A stretch of DNA of 34,990 bases from Scleroderma bovista (taxonomy: Eukaryota > Basidiomycota > Agaricomycetes > Boletales > Sclerodermataceae). A program made the translations under genes and the position numbers. The stretch lies in NCBI GenBank assembly GCA_037178675.1, contig JAYMGJ010000647.1:1-34990 (forward strand). The letters are read 5' to 3'. The notes beneath the pieces were generated by a model. The model searched no databases, was not told the origin of the DNA, and saw only the letters and a list, made by a program, of their open reading frames with translations. Positions 1 through 9,653 of the stretch are shown here, piece after piece. The number at the start of each line of letters is the position of its first letter. Position 1 is the first letter of the stretch.

Positions 1-283
1 TCACCTGCTTCCAAGCGTCAGTGCTAATTCTGGAACTGATTAGTGTTACTGCTCTGGGTTTGTCTCCGTTGGTGTATTTGGCTGTGGGGTAGACTACTCT
101 CCAGTGAGTGTTGGCCCTCGTGTTTCCCAGCGAGTTGAGCGACGGTTCTTGTAACGCTAGGATGTCCCAGTCTCCTGGGGGGGTACTGTTGATGAGTGTC
201 AGTTGCGCGATGTGGGACTTGTTGAGGTTTTGTTGCCATATTCGAAGTTTGTCCAGCATGGTATAGTCGGGTGTGTCCGTCAT
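1..283 (-). CDS. LINE (Tad1-like) ORF2, N-terminal endonuclease part, cut by window edge
   Basis: Start of the second ORF of a non-LTR retrotransposon, open from the ATG at 283-281 to the left edge. The translation begins MTDTPDYTMLDKLRIWQQNL, and about 30 residues later reads DWDILALQEP. This is the opening of an exonuclease/endonuclease/phosphatase (APE-type) domain: the Asn of the QNLN strand and the catalytic Glu of LQEP are both visible. In the family this nuclease nicks target DNA to prime reverse transcription, and the RT would lie beyond the left edge. The ATG overlaps the stop of ORF1 as ATGA, which fixes the start. No stop is seen in the 94 codons available, so this part looks undamaged. 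Confidence 0.8.
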   Translation of the reverse strand, partial: MTDTPDYTMLDKLRIWQQNLNKSHIAQLTLINSTPPGDWDILALQEPSLNSLGNTRANTHWRVVYPTAKYTNGDKPRAVTLISSRISTDAWKQV

Positions 284-2294
284 AGGGATTCAGGGGAGTG
301 AGGGGGCTCGGACTCTGTTGGGGCGTCATGGGGAGTTGGAGTTGGAGTTTGAGGGGGGGGGGACGGAGTGATATTTATACGCAGAGGGGAGAGAGGGGGG
401 CCGATCTTGGGGGTTGGCGGGAGGGAGAAGGGATAGGTGTACGATGAGGTCTTTGGCTTATCAGTGTTGTTGGGAGCGGTCTCTTTGGGGTCGTGTGGGG
501 CGGTGGCTGTATTCAGGAGTCTCTGCTGAATGGTTAGGACACCTGAGGAGGATTTGCCGAGTGTCTGTTGGAGCTGGGGGCGGTGGTGGTGGTGGGGGTG
601 GTGACGAGACGTGTCCTGGGGGTCGTGGGGGGGTCTTGTTTGGGTTATGGGTGCGTGTTGACTTGGTGGGAGAGTTGCGTGGGTCCATGGTTCGTTGGTC
701 GGGAAGTATGGGGTGGCATTTTCTGGGATCTTGGCGTTTAGTTCCTCTAGTCTCTTCGTGTAGTCGGGGCAACCTTTGTCAGAACTGCCGTGTGAGGTGG
801 ACTTGCAGTTTACGCAGTAGTTAGTCTGGTAGGCATTACATAGGTGTTCGCGGTGGGGGCCTCCGCAGGCCCCACAGGTGTCCTTCTCCTCTTTGCAGTC
901 TTTTGAGAAGTGTCCCCATCTCTGGCATTTGAGGCAACGTAGGGGTTCTTTTTTGTCTTTGTGGGCTCGGAGCTTGGAGTGATTGAGGTAGAGTCCGATG
1001 CTGATGATTTTGTTCGCAGCTTGTGGGGAGGTCAGCGAGAGGAGGACATGGGCTACGCATTGCTTGAAACTTCGGCGGGCTGGGTCCTTGATCCATTTGA
1101 TGCCGTTGACCGATTCCTCGGGGAGCCCGTTCTCTTGTTCGATTTCCCGTAGAATGTCTGGATTCGTGAGGTCAGTGAGAACTGGGACGAAGGGGACTAC
1201 TACATTGAATAGTCTGTTTTTGATTCGTGCTTTCCCGTCTAGTTTCTTGAGGAAGGATTCTTTCCTGGATGGCTCTCTTATCCAGTTGACTGCCTCGGCG
1301 CTAGGGAGTTCGAGTACGAGTCCTCCGTTTCTGAGCTTGGTTAGGGCTTTGATCTTGAGGGAGGGAGCGGAGTTGTCTTCCAGGGGGGTGAGCGCTTGCT
1401 GGAGGAATTTAATTACATCGTTTCTGGGGGTGTCTTCTCTGATGTTAGGATGATCTGGGTCGATGTCCACCAGGAGTTGTCTTTCTTTTATCGCGGCATT
1501 TCCTCTTGCGTAGTCTGAGATGGGGTATTTGAGGGGGGGGTTGCTGTCGTCTGTTGGGAGGGGGGGGGATCCGCTAGGAGGATCTCCCTGTATGTTGCAG
1601 CGGGGGGGTGGGGCACGGGGGCTAGTTGACAAGGTAGGTCTTCGATCTTGGCTAGGATCTGTGGGGAGAGTGTGATTAGTTCCTCTACAGATTCGTTGAT
1701 TACCTGGGCTGATGTCTGTAAGTCGTTGCTCGCTATGTTGACTGCTCTTGTCATCATTTCTGCCACTTCTTTGTTGATTTGCGTAGCGTCCTGGATTTCT
1801 TGTATTACTTCTTTTAGGCAGAGCATCTGATTCTCAAAGTCGGCGAGGCGTGCTGCGTCCGAATTGGTGGGATGGGCGACAGGGTGGGGGGGGAGCGGAG
1901 GCGATGTGGTGTCGAGGATGATTGCTACGGCACGTAAAACCTCCGCTATGATGGCTGTGACGCCTGGGCCAGCGGAGGCTATATTAAGTAAAACTAAGCT
2001 AAGCGTAGAGTGGTCGGGGTCCAGGTTTGGTGTGATCAGCAGGTGTTCAGCTAAGTGTCTCAGGGCGTGGTCTCTGGTGTTCATGGACGTGGAGAATTTA
2101 GGATTGTTGAGCAGGTCTTCCTTGGTTCTGCCTGTCGCGAGCCTGCTGAATGTCGAGGTCTGACGTCTGGTGTAAACTGTAGTCCTCGGGGGAGGGACCT
2201 GGGAGGAGGGGGGGGTTGATGCCTTTGGGGTACACGTCGGTGGGGCCGGTGTTATGTTAGGCGGTTCACTGTCTACTACTAGAGGAAGGGACAT
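280..2294 (-). pseudogene. LINE ORF1 (gag-like, three zinc knuckles), one frameshift
   Basis: First ORF of the same LINE, an RNA-binding gag-like protein. It lies in two overlapping frames: an N-terminal half (2294 to 1488, ATG at 2294) and a C-terminal half (about 1632 to 280). The halves meet near a run of nine G (1560-1568), so a one-base slip there probably broke one ORF of about 650 codons. The N-terminal half is Pro/Ser/Thr-rich with a helical middle. The C-terminal half has a conserved RNA-binding region and then three CCHC knuckles: CLKCQRWGHFSKDC, CGACGGPHREHLC and CVNCKSTSHGSSDKGC. The tail is Pro/His-rich. The layout matches Tad1-clade ORF1 proteins. A sequencing error in the homopolymer, or programmed frameshifting, are alternatives. 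Confidence 0.75.
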
Positions 2295-2531
2295 GTTAGT
2301 AGTGTACTGGGCGAGTCTACGGAGTAGGTGGAGCAGGGTGGTATTATGCTGCTTAACGTCGTATCGTGTACGACGGGCTCAACAACCGGCGGGGCGACGA
2401 GTTTCGAACTTGCTGGTCCGGGGTCCTAGTCGGGGTGCCACGTGGAGCGGAGTCAAGGAGCGTCAGGATACAACATTTATTGGCATTGTCAGCCTGGGGT
2501 CCTCTACTGCATGTGGCAGTGCGGGAAACTC
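2295..2531. other. LINE 5' leader and boundary with the NACHT gene promoter
   Basis: No convincing ORF. On the minus strand this is the leader upstream of LINE ORF1. On the plus strand it approaches the promoter of the NACHT gene. The exact 5' end of the LINE and any target-site duplication could not be resolved by eye. Confidence 0.4.
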
Positions 2532-2539
2532 TATAAAAG
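2532..2539 (+). promoter_or_regulatory. TATA box of the NACHT gene
   Basis: TATAAAAG lies about 150 bp upstream of the NACHT start codon. A likely 5'-UTR intron follows at 2582-2641 (GTATGT donor, ATACTAAG branch, CCAG acceptor), giving a short spliced leader before the ATG at 2686. Confidence 0.5.
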
Positions 2540-2685
2540 AGAAGCTGAAAGAGCACACACAAACCGTCCGGCGGAAGTCAGGTATGTGAACTTGACAATC
2601 TGTTATGATACTAAGCAGGATATGATTTGATTTCGTCCCAGCATCTTCCTCCGCCTGTATCCCTACTGCTGCAGACTCAACTTCC

Positions 2686-5335
2686 ATGAAAAGAAGGTCA
2701 AAGCTCAAATTGCTTGGCGTCCGCATCCGAAACGCTTTTTCCACGGAGGTATGTCGATGATGTATATGCAATCCCTACCGGTTTGATGAAAGGTGATAAG
2801 GCGAAACCCCATGATGAACATGCAGGAGTAGTAGGCATCGATGAACAGGGAACACCACAGCAAGATGAGGAGAAGGAACCTGTTCCAGGCAAAACAGAAG
2901 CGACGCCTGTGCAGTGTGTCCATGATCCTCTCGTAGCGAGTCCTACTCTCGGTTTATTCCAGGGAAAGGTAGGTCCATCGTTGTATGTAATTCCAGAGCT
3001 TATGGATTTCGCCAGGTGTCAGGCGATGACAAGCCTACCATTCTTCCTGAGGTGACCGTCGTAGATACCATCAATGCCACATATCTTCAACCTCTGAGGA
3101 CCTTCAATGCCATCGCCAATAACATTGCTAACGTTAGTTTTGTCGCTTGATTGTGCTCTAATCCTGTCTGATGACCATCCATAGATACATCCATACGCTC
3201 AGATGGTATTGAGTGCGTTGACTGTAGCCTCTGAGGTGTGCATGCATTATACCAAACGTGGTCGTTGATGCGATCCCGAACAGATGATCTTGACTCAAGC
3301 GAACCTCGACGAGTCCATTGCTACTCTCCTCTCTCGAGTCAGTCAAACTTATAAACTTATACAGGAAAACCAGTCTCCGTCGAAGATCAACGCTATGAAG
3401 GACGTACTGGTACAGATCGCCCAGATAATACGGGAATGTGCATTTTTTATTTCCCAGTACTCGGAAACCAAGAGCTTCTGTAGGCTGCCCCCTTTTTTCT
3501 TCTTTTTCATAGGAATTCACCACCCTCACAGGGTGTAGACTTGGGAAGAACGTCTTTGACGAGACAGACGCCAAGGTCGCAAACTACAACTCGAAGTTAG
3601 ATCAACTGATGCAAGATCTTCGAGATCGGGCACTCCTCGACGTCCAAGTGGGTGTGCAACAGGTCCGGGAAGACCTTAGCGTGGGTGTGCAACAGATCCG
3701 GGAAGACCTTCGCTTGGACTCCCTGGTTTGCGCGGGCCAAGTCGGGCCGATCAAAGGAAAGAAGTGTCTTGATGGCACAAGAACCGAGGTTTTGAACGAG
3801 ATCCTTGACTGGATCAATAACACAGACCTAGCGACACCACCAATCCTCTGGCTCCACGGTCAAGCTGGAAGGGGAAAATCTGCCATCGCCCACACGATTG
3901 CTTTGCAGGCTCAGAATCTCGGCATGCTTGGGTCATGCTTTTGCTTCAACCGCACTAGACTTCATGAAGGACTTCATGTGCAGCTGTTCACGACCATCGC
4001 ACGCCACTTGGCTGATTACGACCTCCGCATCCGGCAGACCCTAGCTGAAGTGATTGCCACTCACTACGCTCTGAGGGATACGGCAGATATCGCACAGCAG
4101 TGGCAGAAGTTCATACTTGAACCCCTTTCCAAATTGGAAGGGCCCTTGGCCCGAAATGTCGTCGTCGTCATTGATGCTTTAGATGAGAGTGGTGAGGAGG
4201 CCACCAGGCGGGATATTCTCAATATTCTTACTCATGCTGCACACCTTCCATCGAACATCCGGATCTTGTTGACTTCTCGGCCTATCATGGACATTAGACA
4301 GGCGCTACTTGCCAGTCAACACGTCCAGGAAAGGTCCCTCGACGACATCGAACCCGAGTCAGTAACTCGTGATATTACTCATTATATTTCTACCACACTC
4401 AAGGAGCTCGGCGCCGCATTCTCTGACAAGGACGTGGAACATCTTGCTGCGAAATCGAATGGTCTCTTCGAATGGGCACGTCTGGCGTGTGATTTCCTTC
4501 GCCCTAGGATCGGCGTGATAGCCAACGAGCGCTTTCGTAAGATCATGTCTCATGGCGGTGATGGAGCCAATCTTCTCGATGGGATCTATACCATGTCCTT
4601 GAAGGATCTCATACAAGGGGACGCGGATGTACTGGAGAGATTTCGTTCTGTCATGCGGCAAATCCTGTGGTCGAAGGAACCACTCTCTATCAGCGCACTG
4701 GACTCGATGCGTTGCAAGTTCACTCAGGAGGACGACCACTTTCCTGTAGGCATCATTCTCGGCTACATGGCGTCCTTTCTCACTGGTACCACCAACTCAT
4801 TTACTCCTGTTCGTCCGCTGCATGCTTCGTTCTATGACTTCTTGGTTGATAAAAAGCGGAGTGGCGAATTCTTTATCGACGAAGCTGATGTACACCATAA
4901 ACTGGCCCTTTCCTCGCTCTGTGTCATGCAAGATGGCCTTCGGTCCAATATCTGTGGACTAGAAACATCCTATGTGTGCAACTCAGCAGTGACAGACTTG
5001 GCAATGAAGATCAAAAAGAATATTCCACTGCATCTGTTGTACTCCTGTCGTTTCTGGGCAACCCATCTGCATGACTCCGCATTTGATACAGACATAGCAC
5101 AACATGTCATGAAATTTGTGACAGGAGAAAAGATTCAATATTGGATGGAGGTGCTTGGCATGTGCGAGTGTATTGTTGAGGCTGTTAAGGCTTTGACCTC
5201 TGCTGAGGGATGGCTCTGGGTGAGTATATTATATTGCACAAGTTGAGTGACATGCTAATAATGTGACAGGGAAAGGCAGAGTATAGGGACACTCTGATGT
5301 TGATCAAGGATGGTATCAAGTTTGTGCTGGCATGA
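2686..5335 (+). CDS. NACHT-domain STAND NTPase, ends before WD40 repeats
   Basis: Fungal NLR-like protein of about 782 aa. Exons: 2686-2748, about 2801-2968 (this acceptor is uncertain, 2849 is possible), 3016-3132, 3185-3235, 3284-3479, 3532-5219, 5270-5335. Reading phases agree at all other junctions. The N-terminus (MKRRSKLKLLGVRIRNAF) and the helical region before NACHT match the agaricomycete family. NACHT motifs: Walker A LHGQAGRGKSA (near 3857) and Walker B VVVVIDALDES (near 4159). Later come LTSRP and a family-typical helical stretch. The final exon stops at FVLA, where relatives normally continue into WD40 repeats, so the sensor half is missing or lost. Family members are linked to heterokaryon incompatibility and innate immunity in fungi; a function here is inference. 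Hard to tell whether the short form is functional. Confidence 0.85.
3648..3713 (+). repeat. 33-bp tandem duplication inside the NACHT gene
   Basis: Two adjacent 33-bp copies (3648-3680 and 3681-3713) differ at two positions. They encode VGVQQVREDLS and VGVQQIREDLR, adding 11 residues in frame to the helical linker just before the NACHT domain. Confidence 0.85.
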
Positions 5336-5625
5336 TTTCTGTCATGACCATGTAACACTGCATCTATGTTTCCAGTTATTGTATGTTCCCACTCCTGTTC
5401 TGATACTTAATTCCTTTGTTCCTCTTTTAGTTTACATCTGATTACTCATAGCTCTTTCTCTTGGATAAGAAGGGACTCAGAAAGATAAATTGTTTCATTA
5501 TCATGACTATTGGATTTCACACTGCATCCTCTCTTCTTGACCCTGCTTTTAAATTTGTGTCTTCACGATTGATATCACTAGTGCTGGGAAGGTCTATCAC
5601 ACTAGGAATGGGATGTAAGCTGTTA
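5336..5625. other. Intergenic, nothing recognised
   Basis: AT-rich spacer between the NACHT gene and the converging PAP2 remnant. I see no WD40-coding remnant, RNA gene or repeat in it. Confidence 0.4.
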
Positions 5626-6718
5626 TCAACTGGCACATGGGTGTAGTGCATTGCAGGAGTGTAGAACTGTCAGTGAGGAAGGTTGAAGCAGAGGGCCAGA
5701 GCTCGGAAAAGCAGAGGAAGGGCAAGATATAGAACAGACATTGTACAGCTTGAAACACCTCTTATCCATCAAGTCACTCACTAGCCAATGGTCCAGTGTA
5801 TCCCACGTCATAGTGTATACGACCCATATTCCGGCACCGAGAGCTACATCTGCGGTGCAGTCAACAATGGAGTGCATACCTGTATACAGCCTCCCGAAGA
5901 CAATACTGACAACGTAGACGAGCAGAATGGCGCAAGACGTATGGTAGGTGATGCTGGACATTGCTGAATGTTCTGAATATGCACGATGGATGTGGCCAAA
6001 AATGAATAATGAGTTGAGTGAGTTGAGGGAAATCCGTACTCGAGATGGTGGGTGCCGATAGCTATAGTGCGATGTCACGAAAAGAATACGAGTAATAGGT
6101 TGAGACTCACTCAACCGGGTTACCGGGGGTGCAAAAGGGCGCGGCGAGCATACAAGGTCTTTTATGAACGATGAGAGGTATGCACCGGATGCGAGGACGA
6201 ACACTAAGCTAGCGATCAAAGTCAGCTGCGAGGCAAGTGAACCGAAGTTAGGAACGTCGGACACAACTCACCCTAGCCCCAGTTCAAAATATCCGAAGAA
6301 AAATAATATAGGCAGTACAATTAGGAAGAATGTATGTGTTCCGAGTGAAGACGTGTAAAGGAAATAAATGTCCAGCCAAGGACGCCTGACACGACGCTAA
6401 GGTCGCGTGAAGTCAATACGGATATCAAATAGGCCTGACGGCACTGACCTGCATTTCAGCCAGGAAAAGACTTTCGCGTTCGACAGCCTTCAGAACCATA
6501 TTACGAATGCCGGATCTCCACCAGGGTAGAATGGCATCGTAAACGTCCCGGGGCAGTTGACCTGGACTCTGGCGAGGCGACCCCGACATCGGGGTATCGA
6601 CGCCGGAAGCTGGTTTCATGCCTGCCTGTTGGAGACGAGACACATTGTGATTACTCGACGAAAGCGTGGTGGATCCCATAGGACTGTGACACAGTATTAG
6701 GTTGGTCGTTGCCGTCAA
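5626..6718 (-). pseudogene. Sphingoid-base-phosphate phosphatase-like PAP2 membrane protein, decayed
   Basis: Splicing by eye gives a protein resembling the yeast LCB3/YSR3 family (ER phosphatases acting on long-chain base or sphingosine phosphates). Exons: 6718-6449, 6396-6272, 6208-6111, 6061-5626; introns of 52, 63 and 49 nt, all GT-AG. Visible segments in order: LPRDVYDAILPWW, YTSSLGTHTFF with a TM helix, PAP2 motif 1 KDLVCSPRP, motif 2 region EYGFPSTHST, and motif 3 GRLYTGMHSIVD. Directly after PSTHST the frame breaks, in a short repeated tract (tcaactcac/tcaactcat), and resumes in another frame as LFIFGHIH. After GAGIWVVYTM the family-typical C-terminal part is absent. The frameshift in the active site and lost C-terminus argue for a dead copy. 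A sequencing error could explain the shift but not the missing tail. Confidence 0.7.
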
Positions 6719-7195
6719 GTCGTGAATGGGGTGAGGGCGTGGAGCTAGGATTTCAGAATTGTTCCGAGGGGTATTTGGACCCGGGGAGTAAGTGTGTCAG
6801 AATGGCATGAAACGCACGCAGCTTTCATGCCAATCTGACACACTTGCTCGCAGTGCGTTTCGTCGCCACGGTATCATATAGTACACTGACAGTGCCAATG
6901 TTTGAACAGCCTTGTAGCAGCTAAACGGCGGTTTCCTTATCCCTGGATGGTGCGGACGCACATCGATATCACTGGCAGGTCGTAGTAACCTGGCTATAAA
7001 GAAAATTTCGGTCCATGGCTGTCGACTCTCCGAGTCATCCACACTGAGTGGGTGACCACTTTCGGAGTCAGGATTGACCGGCAAGTTGCGCGAGCTCACA
7101 TGTATGTACCGACTCGAGTCATCCTACGTGTACTGATCATGACTCTAGTGGCCGTCGCCCCCGAGCAGAGTAACGCCCACTGTACCATGGAATAG
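6719..7195. other. Intergenic with one strong foldback
   Basis: Upstream of both the PAP2 remnant (minus) and the F-box gene (plus). It holds a 62-nt foldback, listed separately. ORFs here are short and show no family character. Confidence 0.4.
6787..6848. repeat. 26-bp inverted repeat (hairpin) with 10-nt loop
   Basis: Arms 6787-6812 and 6823-6848 match at 24 of 26 positions; the core is AGTGTGTCAG...GGCATGAAA. The loop is 6813-6822. The length and near-perfection exceed what is expected by chance in 35 kb. No TSD was found, so it is not clearly a MITE; it could be a remnant end or an RNA hairpin. Confidence 0.75.
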
Positions 7196-7203
7196 TATAA
7201 ATG
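7196..7203 (+). promoter_or_regulatory. TATA-like box upstream of the F-box gene
   Basis: TATAAATG lies about 165 bp upstream of the proposed start. Just after it (7207-7231) the 10-bp unit GGCAGGAAGT is tandemly repeated. The sequence before the ATG ends CTAATGACTGATGTGTTTCATAG, which looks like the 3' end of a 5'-UTR intron. Confidence 0.35.
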
Positions 7204-7366
7204 AACTATGGCAGGAAGTGGCAGGAAGTGGCATAGGGGTTCTCTGCTTGCCCTCTGAGTCTAGCTAAGCGTCGTCCCGCGGACGTATTCTTCGCACACA
7301 CAATCTTTCCCCTACACAGCACGTCATCTATTCTGCTCTGAAACTAATGACTGATGTGTTTCATAG

Positions 7367-8132
7367 ATGGATCGTACTAGAGATTTGACCGCCGTTAATT
7401 CCATCGACGAGCCGGAAAACAACCAGCTTTGCGTCAAGGTAAGCCATATGCATGGCACCTCAACCGCGTTCAGTTCAAATTATCGACCATGACATCCAGA
7501 CCAGACGTAGACGTGGCAGGAAACATTCGAGAAGCAGTCCTTATCCAAAGTGGTCGTTTGACAATGAACTCGACAAGCACACTCGCGCCCTCCTTGACCG
7601 TCTTGCCCTGGTGCAGTCATTTCTGTCTCGTCGCTCGAGGCCACAACCCCAACTCTCGCCCATTTCGCGTCTTCCGAGCGAGCTTTTGGCATCGATCTTC
7701 CTCCATGCCATCCAAGCACCCCCCGTAAACAACGTGCTGCCATCTCAGTTCGTCGTTGCCAGCGTCTGCAAAGCCTGGTGGATGGTCGCTTTCTCCACCC
7801 CAGAATATTGGAGCACTCTTTATGTATCTCCATTGATGCCTGTGGGCATTTACCAGACCTTGTTGACTAGGTCATCCCCTTTCCCTCTATCTGTCGAATT
7901 CTTCCTGTGGCGTTCTTTCAAACGCAAGCAGTATGTCAGCTCTAATGAACCGATCCTCGAGCGACTGCTGGACATACTCAAATCTGAAACACATCGCTTG
8001 CGGTCGCTGACAATACAGGCCTCAAATTGTTCGTGGTCTGCTGGAGATTTGGTGCGAGGCTGGGTGAATGAATACTTTGTTGATCCTCCAGAACCAGATT
8101 CTCCGCAATCGTCTGACTTGAGCGACTGGTAA
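7367..8132 (+). CDS. F-box-like domain protein, short
   Basis: Two exons, 7367-7438 and 7500-8132, with a 61-nt intron in phase 0; about 234 aa. After a basic stretch (TRRRRGRKHSR) the F-box-like motif reads SRLPSELLASIFLHAIQA, followed by VASVCKAWWMVAFSTPEYWS. This is the very common agaricomycete F-box-like arrangement, in which the F-box recruits Skp1 and a C-terminal leucine-rich or solenoid part binds substrates. Typical members run 400-550 aa. This one stops at LSDW (8132) soon after the domain, so substrate-binding repeats are missing. It may be truncated or may continue through an intron I did not find. Confidence 0.7.
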
Positions 8133-8263
8133 CTACAACTGTAGGGCCTCCTAGTTCAATCACATTGTCGCATCGTCCACAGTAAACATCACCGAGGACA
8201 CACTTCTGTGATCGCACAACTGTTGCAAGACTGCGTGCAATATGGATTAATAGGATGCTATCC

Positions 8264-9085
8264 TTAACAAATTTCATCGCCATCCTGAAATGGATCCCAC
8301 TCGCCTGGCCTTTCTTCCAATCCAGGATCCGCGTCATTATCCATGGGTTTGTCCGCCTCGTTCTCTTCTTTGTCTGACAAGCCAGCATCTTTCATGCATG
8401 CTTTGGTCAACTTTATAAGGCGGTGATTTTGGTATTCGACCCGTCGACGAAGCGACGGCTTAGCAGGGAAGGAGTAACGAGGTTCAAAGAGTTCGAGGCA
8501 AAGGAAAGGTGAAGATTCCATTTTGTATCGAGGCAGTGCGGAGGACTGGTTCGTGGTGTTTCAAGTTCCAACCCGTATGCGGGTGATGGGACAGATAAGC
8601 TGCACGTACCAAGTCAGGATCAAGTTCACCTTCTGCATCCTCGTCTGAATTTTATCTTCATCTACTTTAGCTGCGCGATCCTCGAACGCTTCAGTCCCCG
8701 AGACGTGTTCGTAAGCTCCGACTCTGTTCCACCGTGCCGAGGTGGAGCGTCCCATCGGGGTTGGATAGGGAGAGTGAACCATAAGCCAAGAATAAGAATG
8801 GTCTATTTCCAACTCCTTTCCGGGGCGGAATTTTCATCGTGTTTATAGTGATGTGGAATTTGGGTGTGCGCATCGTGGTGCTAAAATCAGTAAGGAAAGT
8901 ATTCAACGTAAGACATGGTGCTGCCTTACATATACAATTGCTCTGGAGAGGTCGCCGCCCTTTGGCCAGACTTTGGCGAGTTGAATGTCTTCCTCCGCCT
9001 CCCATCGCCACTTGTCGTTCTCATCGTCAAGAAAGAGGGTATCTTGGCCAGCATAGTTTGGACTGCCCGCGCGTGAGTTTATCAT
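8264..9085 (-). CDS. Unrecognised candidate multi-exon gene
   Basis: I do not recognise this gene. The minus strand shows coding-like pieces. From ATG 9085 an exon reads MINSRAGSPNYAGQDTLFLD and runs to SRAIVY. It ends at a good 49-nt intron (donor GTAAGG, branch ACTGAT, acceptor TTTTAG). Downstream an acidic stretch EDAEGELDPDL (about 8630) and an 85-codon ORF (8521-8264, starting MESSPFLCLELFEPRYSF, with acidic C-terminus EWDPFQDGDEIC) follow in different frames. No intron set I tried joins all pieces cleanly, so this may be a decayed gene or two small ones. It converges on the F-box gene. Confidence 0.3.
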
Positions 9086-9653
9086 TTGATACGGTCATGT
9101 GAATATCACGTGATCGAGAACACGATCTCATTATTGCTGTGCGATAAGTGCCGCTTTGGGACAGCTACCTCGCTCACAAGCTTGACTATGTACCTCAATC
9201 TCACCTCGGATTCTGAGGTGCATCGCCACTTTTACCTCGCGGCAACACTAGATACAGCAACTTGCTGCAAGAGGTGTGCGTTCGGCGAATCCCGAACACT
9301 GACTCCTTTGCAACCTCCCCCCCTAACTGGTGTCCGGGGTCCATTTTCGATGAAATTGCATCCTTTCATTGAGACTTTGCATAGCGCACGAAGGCCTCAA
9401 CAAAATTCTTAGTCGTTATATCAAAACATGTACTATTGCAGATATACTACAATCCTAGATAGCCAATTTATACTTCTATTTGAACGATTGTGGTGGAAAA
9501 GATGAAATAGATGTGAGTAGCTTGGAATTACCTAATCTATCACTTTGGCCCCTGTGGATGGTAAAGCTCATCTCGAGTTCATCGCATACTCTCACCGTGA
9601 TGGGAGCTGGCATGCCATCAACCCCACTCAAATGCATACCATAGACATACACA
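9086..9653. other. Intergenic, nothing recognised
   Basis: No ORF with family character on either strand. Upstream region of the large gene that starts near 9654. Confidence 0.4.

Noticed and set aside
414..1453. Plus-strand ORFs of 136 and 151 codons opposite the LINE
   Set aside because: They are shadows of the minus-strand ORF1 with its zinc knuckles; their own translations show no family character.
6797..7099. 100-codon minus-strand ORF over the hairpin
   Set aside because: Includes half of the inverted repeat, has no family character and no splice partners.
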